A DNA stretch of 64,000 nucleotides, from contig CP142461.1 in the NCBI GenBank assembly GCA_038049695.1, forward strand, positions 31,875,001 to 31,939,000. Direction: 5' to 3'. Made by a program: the position numbers and the translations under genes. The notes beneath the pieces were generated by a model. The model searched no databases, was not told the DNA's origin, and worked only from the letters and a program-made list of their open reading frames with translations. Source of the DNA: Cinnamomum chago. Its lineage: Eukaryota; Streptophyta; Magnoliopsida; Laurales; Lauraceae. Positions 53,431 through 64,000 of the stretch are shown piece by piece. Positions within the stretch are counted from its first letter, which is position 1. Each line of letters starts with the position of its first letter.

Positions 53431-54051
53431 AAGGGAAACTTTCTATAAAAAAAAAAAAAAAAAAAGGAAATTGCTCATTTAAAATATATATATATATATG
53501 AAGATTTGAACTTTTTTTCTAAAAATAAGTATAAAAATTTTCGGGACTTCTTTCAATCAAATTCTCTTCGTGAGAAAACTTTGTAAAAGGACAAAAATAC
53601 GCTTATGTCATTTTGCAAAAATTTACATTAATAAATCATTTAAGAAAAATAATCAAGTGCAGTCTAAATGACCTAATAGGGCCTACTTCAACTAAGTTTA
53701 TGTATGATGGTTAAGAAGGGGGAGTGTTATGGTCAACAAAATCAAATTGGCCAAATTTAGGGATGAAAAAGATTAAGAAAAGAAAAAATTATGTGAAAAA
53801 AGAAGGGTATGTTTGTCATTTCTTAATAAAATTTTATAGAGAGGACTTGATTGAAAGAATTATGAAAGAATTTTTATGTATTTTTAAAATATTCAAATCT
53901 TCATGTACGTTTTTGAAAATGAGCAAAAAAATTTATGCTTTTTTGAAATTTCTCCCGTTTTGAAAAGCCACTCAGCACAAGGCATTTTTGCCATTTTTTT
54001 TAAATGGAGAGGGATTGTGGGTGAAGGTGATTTTGCAATTATATATATATA
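53431..54051. other. AT-rich stretch without a recognised feature
   Basis: It contains an A run (53448-53465), a TA run near 53485-53500 and short open frames without domains. Confidence 0.5.
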
Positions 54052-54294
54052 TGGGGTCAGCTCTCCTAAGCTGCAACTTAGCTTATCCTAAGCTGAAACA
54101 AGGCTGATCCAACGAATCAAAGTCAATTATGTTGTTTTTTGCATCATGATCGTCTCCAAAATCAAGATGAATCCAATTGAAACTGGAATTTTTGGTTTCA
54201 TCATGTAAAAAAACAGATATAATCAACTTTGATTTGTGGGACCAGCACTATTCCAGTTTAGGATAAGCTAAGGTGCAACTTATGAGAGCACTGC
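54052..54294. mobile_element. TIR element, 'gctctcctaag' family (copy B)
   Basis: GGGGTCAGCTCTCCTAAGCT at the left, GCAGTGCTCTCATAAGTTGC at the right in reverse complement; both continue into CTTAGCTTATCCTAA. TA runs lie on both sides. Confidence 0.8.
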
Positions 54295-54308
54295 TATATA
54301 TATATATA

Positions 54309-54508
54309 TGAGAATATTCATGTGCATTTATATATCCTCACCATAAGGTGAGGGACACTTATATAATTGAAAATATTCATGTGCAAAAGAGGAAAAGTCA
54401 TATATGGTCATATGCAGAAAAAAAATGTTTATGTGCAAAGAGGGAAGGCCATGTAAGTGTCCCTCATCCTATGATGAGGGATGGATGCACGTGAATGTCT
54501 ATCTCATG
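54309..54508. mobile_element. TIR element, 'aatattcatgtgca' family (copy 1)
   Basis: TGAGAATATTCATGTGCATT ... GTGAGGGACACTT at the left; the right end in reverse complement reads TGAGATAGACATTCACGTGC ... GAGGGACACTTACAT. TA runs flank it, and it is only 14 bp from copy B of the other family. Confidence 0.7.
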
Positions 54509-55971
54509 TATATATATATATATATATATAGTGGCGGACCTATGTAATGCGGACCTGGGTAATGGCGGTCGCCCCAAGTCATAATTAAAAATTGCCGAAG
54601 AGATGAATGGGGCCCTAGCCCATGCCCCACTTATGTGACAGCAATCGCCCCAACGTTTTCTTTTCTTTTTTGAAAAAGTACCCCCATTCCTTCCTCTCAT
54701 TTCCTTACTTCACTCATGAAAAGGCATGAGATCTCTTCAACACTGATTGAGCTTATCTCTTCCTACGGCGATGTACTCCCAAACCCCTCCTTGGTCCATA
54801 ACAAGTCAACTTCGTCAGAAGCCCATCCCCCTTCTCAATCTATATATGTATATGACATTTGCATAGAACCCTAATTCCCTCCCGATTTCTAATAGATTCT
54901 AGAGCAATTGGTTTAGAGGATCCATTGACCATGTTTCGACATTCCTTTTAAATCTGATATGATGGATTCCTGAGATTTCTTCAATAAATTGAAATATAAC
55001 AGGGAGTGACAAAAGCATAAATCTTAATTGAACCTTGGTTCTCTCTTCTCTCTCCAAATCTCGTATAATCTTAATCACTCTATATCCAAATTCAAACCAT
55101 TAATCTCTAAATCATCAAATTCTAAATGGAAGCCCTAAGCCTTAATTCCCCAAATTCTGTTGATTCATAAGCATTGATTCCCAAATACCCTAAATCCAAA
55201 TCAAAAGCATTGAAATCCATACCCTTATATTGCTATCTCGTTAATCTTTAACATCTGAGTTGCTTAATTTTTAATATGCATGTCTGCATAATTTTCTGCT
55301 TAGTGGGGCCTTTGCTTGCATTTTGGTTTGAATTTGACTTTTTGTTTGTTTTTTCAGTCTTTTTTTCTTTATGTTTTTCCATGAAGCACCCTTTGTGGAT
55401 TGATGGTGTGAGTGAGCTCTTTAGAGCTTTATCACTTTTCTTGTAAAGAAAAGTAGATAGCAACAAAATCATAAGAATTTTTCTTATTATAAAGACGGGT
55501 GGTTTCATTTGAACTATTATGATAGAGGAACCATTAGGAGATTAAGGAAAGGATAATGCTAAAGAGGTATTGATTTTTCACATGATAATTCTCTAGAGCT
55601 TCTTTATTATTATTAGAGTGGGGTTGCTAATTGATGTGCTAATTTCTTTAAGAATTAAGATTTGGATGTTGTAGTTTAAAAGCTTATTTATGAATTGTGT
55701 GTTAGTAGTAGTATTCCCTACAACACAAAAAAAAGAAAAAAAGAAATTGTTGAAATTGTTTATTGGTGATGATTTTGTTGTAATTGACTTTTTCTTTGAA
55801 TTAGATATCGAATTTAAAAAAATATATATCAACTGCCAATCTACCGTCTCCTACTCTGAAAAGTGATAAAAATGATCATGTGCCAATCTATTGTTTGCCC
55901 CACCCAAATGAACCCCGGAGGGCGTCACATCTCCTCCGCATCTCACGTTATTGAATTGTGATAAGTTTAAA

Positions 55972-56013
<42 letters not shown>

Positions 56014-56091
56014 CCCCCTTAATACACACGGGTTTCCTATTACTATTATGGGCACAATTTTGAATGGGCATAATCTCTCTCATTCCTTAAA
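54509..56091. other. AT-rich intergenic stretch
   Basis: No gene recognised. A 'gtggcggaccta' motif near 54531 resembles the start of the dispersed repeat at 51645. A (CT)n microsatellite lies at 55976-56010. Confidence 0.45.
55976..56010. repeat. (CT)n microsatellite
   Basis: About 17 CT units followed by a C run. Confidence 0.95.
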
Positions 56092-56483
56092 CAAGTGAAA
56101 GCCCCCCGTGCTAAGCACGGGGCAATGTAATTAGTGGTAGTTATAATGTAAAGGTCTAAAATAAAAAATCGATAGAAATAGTTTAGAGTGTAACCCTAAT
56201 AAAAAAAATCAATGAGTTATTTATTGGAGAGGATGGAGAAAGGGAAAGGGCCTGTGGCGTTTAAAGGTGAGAAATGTAGAGACGTTAATTGAAATACAGA
56301 GAGAAGAGGAAAGAGTTTCTGTATTATTGGATTAGTAAAAAGAACATTATTAATATGGCTAATATTAGTAGGAGGATTAATGAGTGATATTAATAGGAGT
56401 TCAACCTGAAAAGTCAAAATCAAATTTGAAATTGACAGTAAAATTGGAAATCGAATCCACTTCGCTTCATATATAATAATTGT
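56092..56483 (-). mobile_element. Short Helitron-like element
   Basis: Read on the minus strand: a 5' part CAATTATTATATATGAAGCG ... GTGGATTCGATTTCC and a 3' hairpin CCCCGTGCTTAGCACGGGG (56122-56104), followed after 8 nt by CTTGT, a variant of the usual CTRR-T end. The 5' part resembles that of the element at 59188-62059. Confidence 0.55.
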
Positions 56484-56503
56484 TTTCTAAATCAAGGGTA
56501 AAC

Positions 56504-56640
56504 TTTTTGTGCTATGAATCATCCCTAGAAGATCTCATATGATCAAACTATTTGTGCTATGAATCATCCCTAGAAGATCTCTCATATGATCAAACTAATT
56601 GTGCTATGAATCATCCCTAGAAGATCTCATATGATCTCCA
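56504..56640. repeat. 45-47-bp tandem repeat, three copies
   Basis: 'tgtgctatgaatcatcccta' starts at 56508, 56553 and 56600. The second unit has an extra TC in 'gatctctcatatgatc'. Confidence 0.95.
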
Positions 56641-57038
56641 TATCTTTATCAACATTTCTAATCTCGATTTGGGGATGGGAAGAGGAGGCTTCTGGCAGAG
56701 CTGGTTGTAATGCAGCAAATCAATTGATAAGTGCTTTGAGAGTGGTAGGTCTACTAAATTTATTATCCGATGTTAATTTTTTTTTCTTGTAACAGTTTTG
56801 TATCTATTTTTCTTTAGATCTGAAAAAAAGGGCCAACTGAATTTACTAATTAATTGATAATGTGATTTTTCATATTTATTTGCTTTTATTATGATGAATA
56901 GATGAAATTAACACCGACTGTGTTTTTATCATTTAAGATTAGGAGTAAATTCTTTAGGGTTTTAACTTCTAAATATCATAACTGAAGAGATAGCACCATT
57001 CATTGATGAATATAGTGCTCTAATATTGACAAGATCTA

Positions 57039-57190
57039 GACTTTTTTTTTTTTTGGTTATCGGAGGGTTTCCAATCCTTTGGGCTGAACTAATTACTCCG
57101 GGCCCAGAGGGAAGCCGGGTAAACTTCCTTGTAGCCCCAGTTTTGTAGTGCAATTTCGAACCTACAAGATCGAGGCTTTGATAATTAAAA
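57039..57190 (-). mobile_element. SINE-like remnant with A tail
   Basis: The T run at 57041-57053 is an A tail on the minus strand. In front of it lies AGGTTCGAAATTGC, a B-box-like word, about 120 nt upstream. No A-box or target duplication seen. Confidence 0.45.
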
Positions 57191-58384
57191 AAGGCTAGAA
57201 TGCATTGGGTCATGTTAGTTTTTAAATTTGTCTCTAATTTGTTGGATATTTAAAATACTTTAGAGTTGGTTCCAACATAATGGCTACCTAAGCTGGAGTT
57301 GCAAATGACCATTCCTAAAAATCTACATCTTATGAAGACAAGATCGCCAAATTAATTAACATGTATGCAAGACTGATAACTTAATCCTCCCTCCATGTAT
57401 TGGATCATGGCCCAAAGTCTAGGTTAATTATAGTTATACCAATTGTTTGCATTTAGTGCGGTCCAGACAAATTCAACAAACTTGATGTAAGAGGTGGGAT
57501 TAGGCTGCCTTTTAACTTTTTTTTTTTTACATATATGTGAGGATCTAAAATATGAAATGTAGATAAGGATTTGTAAGATCTATGAAAATGTTGAGCGGTT
57601 CAAATCATAAACTAATTGCAGCGCACAATTTTGTAGAAAACTTAGAAAGTGGTATTAACCTATTTTTGTATTTTAAGATGTAGTCTCAAAATGCATATGG
57701 GTCTAAGAGATTAAACTTCCATCACTTCTTGAGGTTATCATTTCTTGGAGAATATTAAACCGTTCGCATTATGAGCTTGGGGCTACAATAGTGTGTTAAA
57801 AGTAATAGAAAGTGAGATTAAGCTAACTTTTGCATTTTTTCAGATGGATCTCAAAATTATTAGGGATTTAGGATACTAAACTTTACATTTTGTGTTTCAT
57901 CATTTCATGACATGGTTTGAATCATGAATTGAAAGCTTACATAAAGTATTTCTCAAAATCCATGAGGATGTAAGAAGCAAAATTTTCCACTTGGAGTTTA
58001 TTAATTCCGTGAAAACATCATCACGTAGTCTAAACAATCACATGATGCAACATTCGACCTAACTTAGGGTTTGTTATATTAAATGGGAAGTTTGTGAAAA
58101 AAGTTGTTGTTATTGGACAAAATTGTAGATGGGGGCAAAGGACAACAAATATCACTGTAATTGTGTGTAAAAAAATAATAAAGACGGATGTAATTAGGAA
58201 TCCAAGAAAACATCTTTTATATAGATCAATGGAGCAACCCTAGCTATTGAAAAAACATGCAAGTCATTAATTTAAAAAAAAACGAGCTATGAACCATAGA
58301 TTATGGAGGTTTAGATCATGAGGATGCCATTTTTATTCAATCATAAGACCAAGCCTTTGAATTCTAGACTTATCTGGACATTCA

Positions 58385-58540
58385 TGTGAATATATATATA
58401 TATATATATATATAAGGATGTGAGGGCCCCACCTTTATCTCTCATAGTAAGGTGAGAGTGTCTCTTACAAGAGCACGTCCGACCTTTATCTCTCATAGCA
58501 AGGTGAGAGTGTCTCTCACAATAGCACATCCCATATATAT
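58385..58540. repeat. Direct pair of ~50-bp 'ctctcata-aaggtgagag' units between TA runs
   Basis: 'acctttatctctcatag-aaggtgagagtgtctct-aca' is present at 58430 and 58482 in the same direction, bounded by GGATGTGAGGGCCCC and TA runs. It shares words with the hairpin at 58917-59068. Confidence 0.7.
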
Positions 58541-58916
58541 AAATGTATATATATGAGAGTGTACCTGGATATTTTTTTAGGAAAAAAAGCCCCCCCTAGT
58601 TGGGCCCATTGGAATACATGATGATCATGAAAGTCTAATTGATAGAAAGATCCATATGAGGACTACTTATAAGCAAAATATTGAGTCCATAAAATCATTC
58701 TAACCTTTTGATCTATGACCCTAAAATTTAATGGTTTAGAAGCATCGATTTATCATGATTTCAATCCACAGTGCGTAAAAGTTAGATGAGTGTCAAACTT
58801 AGACTTCTGACTATTCAAATGGGTAGTGTGAGTGAAAAGACTAGATTCGCTCAAAATGGGGGCACTTTTAGAGTGGAGCGTTTTAAAGAATTTCTTATAT
58901 ATATATATTTTTATAG

Positions 58917-59068
58917 GGAGATGCTCCTATGAGAGATATCTCTCACCTTATAAGAGAAATAGGAGTGAGGGCCCTCACATTTAAGCTGTTAGCATTGGAT
59001 ATGGATGTGAGGGCCCCCACTTTAGCTCTCATATAAGGTGATAGATATCTCTCATAGGAGCATATCCA
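58917..59068. mobile_element. Foldback element between TA runs
   Basis: GGAGATGCTCCTATGAGAGA and, in reverse complement from the right, GGATATGCTCCTATGAGAGA continue through TATCTCTCACCTTATA and GGGCCCTCACAT, giving arms of about 60 bp around a short loop. Confidence 0.8.
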
Positions 59069-60654
59069 TATATATATATATAAAACTATGTATGTATTGT
59101 TCTAAGATATTATATGATTATTGTTATTATTATTACTGTTAATTAATAGTATAATCAAAGTTGGGTCATACCAGTTTAATAAATCAACTAGCAAAACATG
59201 CCCGCGCTTAACACGGGCAATATAATTTATAATATTAAAATAATATAATCTTTAAATAATATTTAGTTTAAATTATATTGCGATGGTAAAAATTGCAATG
59301 AAAATTTAAATCTATATTAATAATACAAAAATATAATTTTTTAATTCCAAAATGGGAGCACTTTAATTTGTTTGAAATTAGTTTAGTATTTCACTTCAAA
59401 CATTCTTTGGATATCAGAAGAATAAACCCAAAATAAAGAAACAAAATTTATAAAAACACCACAAAAATACAATATGAAAATAAAAGTCTATAGACAATTC
59501 AATAATAAGAACAACTTAGAAGAAACAAATTAACTCACGAAAACCCAATGCGAAAGAACCAAGAATTGAAACCAAAAAAGAAATAAAAAAATCATAAATT
59601 CATGAAAATCTATCACTGTGGAAAAAAACCCCATCAAATTGGGAGAAAAAATAAAACGGATGACAAAAGGAAAAAAAAATCATTAAACACTAAAAAACAT
59701 AAAAAAAATAGATGTATAAAAATTGGAAACATGATTTAGAAGATACAGAAAGCCCATGAGAAACCAATACAATACAAAAAATAAAAATAAAAATGATAAT
59801 GATAACGTCAATGTGCAGTTGCTAGGTTGGTTGACAACCCTAGATGTCATATGACTACTTAGAAAAGATAAGAATTACTTATGACATTAGATAAGAAAAT
59901 CTAAATATACATAGATTGTTTAGAGATTGTGGAACATTGGACTCTTTAATAAAAGAAACTCCTTTTAAATGGGACTCTCTATTTAGAAAATCAAAAAAAA
60001 TATATGGAATCCCTAAAATCTCGACTTCAAGTTAAAATTAAAATTGAGCTTAAATTTCTTAAAGAATAAAAAACATAATAGAATTTATATATTTCATTAC
60101 AATATTAAAGGAAATGAAGTAAATCTAAAATAATTAAATATAGTATTTATGTAAAATAAGATATATATTGTATTTAGCATTCAAGAAATCATACACCTTT
60201 AGACTTATTCAAAAAGTAAGAAACGTTATAAAATTATTTAAGCTACAATTATATTTGAATTGATTTTAAAGTAGAAAAGGTCAAGAAATAAAACATGAAA
60301 AGCGTGTTAAGACACAATAGTGTTCATCTCATCTTTTAATGAGTTACTAAAATAAAAAATCATGAAACTAATTTTCAAAAATATATATAAATTATTGTAT
60401 TTTGAAGATTTTATAAATTTTGATGTGTTGCTATCATTAAAAAAAAAAGATATGTCTATTTAAATGAAAAATGAATATAAATTTAGTTTAAGAAATATAA
60501 ATCCCGGTAATTATGTCATATTTAAATGTAGAAAATAAAAAAAACAAAATATCATGTGAATGCCGAAAAAATTGGTATCTTGGATTTTAATCATCTTTAA
60601 TATATATCTATATATATCTTGAAAAAATCGGTATCTTTGAGTTTTATTCATTTT

Positions 60655-61019
60655 GGAATGTTCCTGTGCATGGTGAGGGACAAACTTAATGAGACGTACC
60701 TAGGGACTCATTGATCATGAGACTTGTGGGGGATGTGAAGAGACATCTTGGATAATACCATATATCAAATTTGGAGTCAATTCCATGCCTCTTACGCCTT
60801 CATCCGTGACCCACAAATTTAACAATTTTATATTAAAGGAAAAAATTTGATCCTTGATTCAACGGTTCAATCTATTTGGATAGGTGAAAATTCAATGGTC
60901 TAGTGTATTTAAGGGGGTTTCATGTGTATAGATGATTCGGATGTGTTATAAAGTCAACCCTACTATGTTGTCCCTCACCATAACATGGTGAGAGATGGAT
61001 GCACATGAATATTTTCATA
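60655..61019. mobile_element. TIR element, 'aatattcatgtgca' family (copy 2)
   Basis: The right end in reverse complement, GAAAATATTCATGTGCATCC ... ATGGTGAGGGACAA, matches the left GGAATGTTCCTGTGCATGGT, GAGGGACAA. The left arm has lost the CATCTCTCACC segment. Confidence 0.6.
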
Positions 61020-61040
61020 TATACATATATATATATATAT

Positions 61041-61392
61041 GAGCAAGACTCTCCTAAGCTCGAGTTTATGATAAAATCTCATAAGCTCGTGCTTGTAGTG
61101 GAATGGACCAAACACATGGCCCCTCTAAATTGTACATGTCCACCAATTTTTGGTTAGATCCAAATTTACTTAACCGTTGAATCGACTATGTATCGATTCA
61201 AATGGACTGTTGACCATTAAACTTTTAGGCTCATATGGAGATGATAAAAATCACGGTTGAGCCTGACTTTTTGCATAGAGGAGGATCCTAAGGAGTCCTT
61301 GAAATCTCTTTATCCCCATGCTGTTCTCCAGATGGGCTCACCACACACTTAAGCTTACCTTATCTTAAGCTTAAGTTTAGTAGAGCTGACCC
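61041..61392. mobile_element. TIR element, 'gctctcctaag' family (copy C)
   Basis: Left GAGCAAGACTCTCCTAAGCT; right in reverse complement AGGGTCAGCTCTACTAAACT. Both continue to a 'gataa' and an AAGCT segment. A TA run precedes the left end. Confidence 0.75.
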
Positions 61393-62289
61393 TAAGAAAT
61401 TTTCTAAAAAAATAAAATAAAAAAAACTAAAGCTAACTTACACATACTACAAATAAAAAATGAATCTTGATCAGAGAACTTTTTATTGTGTCCAAGTTTG
61501 ATATATCTAGACATCAAAAATGGATTTAACTAACACTTCGGGGATATGGTCCATAAAATTTGTGGCCACGTAAACATCTACTCTTGATTGCTTAAGATCT
61601 TCAAAATCATTACCCCACGCATACTCTTCCATCCAATAAATTAAAATCCGTTCAAATACCACACCCATAGATAGATTGCTAAGCTACATAATTATTACCG
61701 TTCCAATCAAATATTTGCCCACTTGATACAATTGTGAGAAGCACTTAATGAGATCTTAGCTACTTGTAGGTGTGGAGTGTATAAAGATAAAGTAACATAT
61801 AATCATACATCTACGCAACGCGTATCCTTAAAGGGTAAGTGAAATATTTTGAGATCATATAAGAAACTATTTTTATCTAAAAATCCAATGTGTAGATTTA
61901 CTGGATGTGTGGACTCTATTTTTAGACGGCTAAAATCAAAATTTTTTTTCGAATCCCTAAAGTCTCTCTCTCAATTAAAATTGAAATGAAATTGGAGCTC
62001 CAATTTTACAATCAATTGTGAAATCGAATCCTACTCCTATAATATATTATAATAATTGAATGATTTTAAATGAAAACAAAATCTTACCCATCCATTATCA
62101 AACATTACAATCCAACGGTCAACACAATCAACTCTTGCAAATCCTGTTTCATCAAAGATGCCATCAAAACAGCAATGAACGGAATCGACGGTCCTGATCA
62201 CTGCTAAGGGTGGCCGAGATGTCCCACAGAGATCAGAATCCACAGGAGCATCCTCAGCCGAACACGTGTCAATTTCAGTTCTCCTCCTC

Positions 62290-62297
62290 TATATAAG
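62290..62297 (+). promoter_or_regulatory. TATA box candidate of the TFIIA gene
   Basis: TATATAAG lies 294 bp before the start codon. A second match, TATATAAA, is at 62323-62330. Which is used cannot be told; the TC-rich leader between 62383 and 62420 fits a start shortly after the second. Confidence 0.5.
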
Positions 62298-62583
62298 CCC
62301 TTTGGAGGCTAAAACGCTCGGATATATAAAGAGCTCAAATTCAAGCAGAGACACAAGGACGAGAGCGGTGAGAAGAGGAATCCCACAGCTTCTCCTTCTT
62401 CAGATAACTCACATCTCTTTGAGGTAATTTCAAAAAAAGGGCTTCATCTTTCTGTCTTGTGATTTCTTCTTCTCAGAGGATTCTAGGGTTTTGATTCATG
62501 CAAAAAGTGGCCAAAAGATTTCATTTGGATCGGATTGCTGAGAGTTGTCATGTGTTGAAGGAATCGGCAGATCGGAGGAGAAG

Positions 62584-62883
62584 ATGGCGACATTCGAGCT
62601 TTACAGGCGATCGACGATCGGGATGTGCTTGACGGAAACCCTAGATGAGATGGTGTCGAATGGGACGCTCAGTCCGGAGCTTGCGATCCAGGTTCTTGTG
62701 CAATTTGACAAGGTGGGGGGGTTTTGGGATTTGGTTGAGTTTGGTGGATTTGCGGTTTTTCTTTTGATGAGTGATTGGGTTTTTTTTGGCTGTTTTGATT
62801 GGATTTTGTGGTGGTTTTTTATGGTGTTGCAGTCTATGACGGAGGCGCTGGAATCTCAAGTGAAGAGCAAGGTTTCAATCAAG
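62584..62883 (+). CDS. TFIIA-S: TFIIA small (gamma) subunit, first two coding exons (partial)
   Basis: Exon 62584-62712 encodes MATFELYRRSTIGMCLTETL, then DEMVSNGTLSPELAIQVLVQ and FDK, ending before gtgggg. Exon 62833-62883 (after ttgcag) encodes SMTEALESQVKSKVSIK and ends before gtaaaa. This is the N-terminal half of the TFIIA gamma subunit (about 106 residues in plants). It forms the four-helix bundle with TFIIA-alpha/beta and stabilises TBP on the TATA box. The rest (GHLHTYRFC... in the family) was not found before the window ends, so the last exon(s) should lie to the right. Codon 39 is GTG (Val), as in the common form of the rice gene. Both exons are intact. Confidence 0.93.
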
Positions 62884-64000
62884 GTAAAAGATGGGTTTCG
62901 GTTTGTTTTGATGAATTCCATCGTATACTTGTAAAGATTGGTTTTTTTCTTCTTGTTGAAATTGGGTTGTTGTTGCAGGTGAGTATTGGGAAGAAGAAAG
63001 AGTGATTTTATTCTTTTTATTTATATGCCATATATAGATATATGTATGTATTTTTATTGTATGGGATGATGATTCGATTGCGTCCTTGATGATGATACTT
63101 TTTTGTGTGGGGGATTTTGGTATGTGTACCTATGTGTAGAGGCGTTATTCTGTATAGAAAGGATGAGGGTTATTGCCTGCAAACATCTTAGCCAGCGAGC
63201 TGCTACCAAAAAAAGAAAAGAAAAGAAAAGAAAAGGTGGTGTTGCGTTTTGTTTGTTAATTGGGGAATGGGGATTAGTCTGTTTGCCTTGATGGAAGTGT
63301 GGATCAATTGCATTAGCTAAAGAAGCCGATTTTTTCTATAATATATGCCTACTAATAACCCCATACGATTGGTATGCGTCTTTTGTGTTTATGATGTTTG
63401 GGTTATTAGCGTATCAAGATGGTTTCATTTGCAGCTAGAATGGAAACTTGATGTACATTTACTCAGCTCTAGTTAAGGAAAGAGGCGTGGACATTGGGAA
63501 CCATTGAAATATAAATACGTGGTGCTCCATGAATTCTAAAGTAACTGGATGGAAGACTTTTTAAATTCGAAGCAGAGACATGAATGGTGATTCTCTTAAA
63601 CCACTGTCTTATACCAGCATCACTGCCAAGTGATCTTGGTCGAATGTATTTTTCCATGCTTGATGGAATTTTTGTCTGACTTGTGTTACTTGAATATGAA
63701 TATAGTTATTGATTGTCGTGGTAATTGATACCGCAGGTCGTCTAAATCCCAGATTCTTGGGATACTTATTTGGCTAGGATTGGTTACAACTTATTAGTAT
63801 GATCAAGCTCGAGTACTTGCCCTGCAGTGTTTGCACTTGCAAGTGTAGCCTAATTGGTGTTTGATTTCTAATTCAAAATTCCAAATGTGTCCAAGTCTTT
63901 AAGTGGGTATCTGACTTTGTCTTTCCATTTTTCTTCCCTGAAGGATCTTAATAATAGCTTTTGATATCACTTCTGGTCAATGATGGACCAAGTAAGTGCT
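62884..64000 (+). other. TFIIA intron and right window edge
   Basis: An intron of at least 1.1 kb with a normal donor. A tempting short continuation after ttgcag at 62978 (VSIGKKKE, stop) does not fit the family. There is a small (AAAAG)n stretch near 63210-63235. No other gene is seen. Confidence 0.6.

Larger units (their letters stand above)
59188..62059 (-). mobile_element. Helitron-like element, about 2.9 kb, non-coding
   Basis: On the minus strand the 3' end is canonical: hairpin GCCCGTGTTAAGCGCGGGC (59218-59200), 8 nt, then CTAG and a host T. A matching 5' end TCAATTATTATAATATATTA ... GTAGGATTCGATTTC lies at 62059. No Rep/helicase frame is seen. It includes the TIR elements at 60655-61019 and 61041-61392. 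The 5' border is the weaker call, since the expected host A is not found. Confidence 0.55.

Noticed and set aside
62971-63005. Third TFIIA exon 'VSIGKKKE' after ttgcag
   Set aside because: It repeats the VSIK end of exon 2 only by chance and stops at once. The family continues with GHLHTYRFC, which is not in the window.

Overview
This is plant nuclear DNA. It shows AT-rich introns with GT-AG (one GC-AG) splice sites, nested LTR retrotransposons, RTE and L1 LINEs, tRNA-derived SINEs, Helitron-like ends, and exons of three single-copy plant gene families. An angiosperm is the safe reading; I cannot place the species. No tRNA, rRNA or CRISPR locus was seen.

Left arm (1-7.3 kb): a truncated RTE LINE (minus strand), tandem repeats, an L1-type ORF1 remnant split by a 2.95-kb solo LTR, and a TIR element. 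Then comes the leader of a boron transporter gene, with three to four degenerate ~130-150-bp repeat units. Several units carry an AUG-stop (AUGUAA or AUGUAG).

BOR locus (7,339-32,732, plus strand): a BOR1-type borate exporter gene can be traced through 12 coding exons. Intron 1 is swollen to 15.4 kb by a Tat-type gypsy element (7,460-22,668), which itself holds a truncated Del/Tekay-like element (8,189 to ~13,085). Intron 11 holds a Ty1/copia element (26,680-31,961). The copy looks broken in three ways: a net +16-nt tandem duplication in exon 7, a TAG in exon 11, and a lost donor site after exon 11. The Tat element carries an antisense gene with its own minus-strand introns between pol and the 3' LTR.

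Middle (32.7-53.4 kb): intergenic sequence, then a minus-strand gene for a 90-residue LYR-motif (Complex1_LYR) mitochondrial protein. Four intact coding exons and a 5' UTR exon are spread over 15 kb. A near full-length RTE LINE with a 15-bp target duplication sits in its 5' UTR intron. SINEs, TIR elements and a gag fragment fill its 8.8-kb second coding intron. This gene converges tail-to-tail with BOR.

Right arm (53.4-64 kb): AT-rich sequence with small foldback elements that end in TA runs, two Helitron-like elements, satellites and a SINE remnant. Then come the promoter and first two coding exons of the TFIIA small (gamma) subunit gene, which runs off the right edge. The three host genes have no evident functional link: borate export, mitochondrial assembly and basal transcription.
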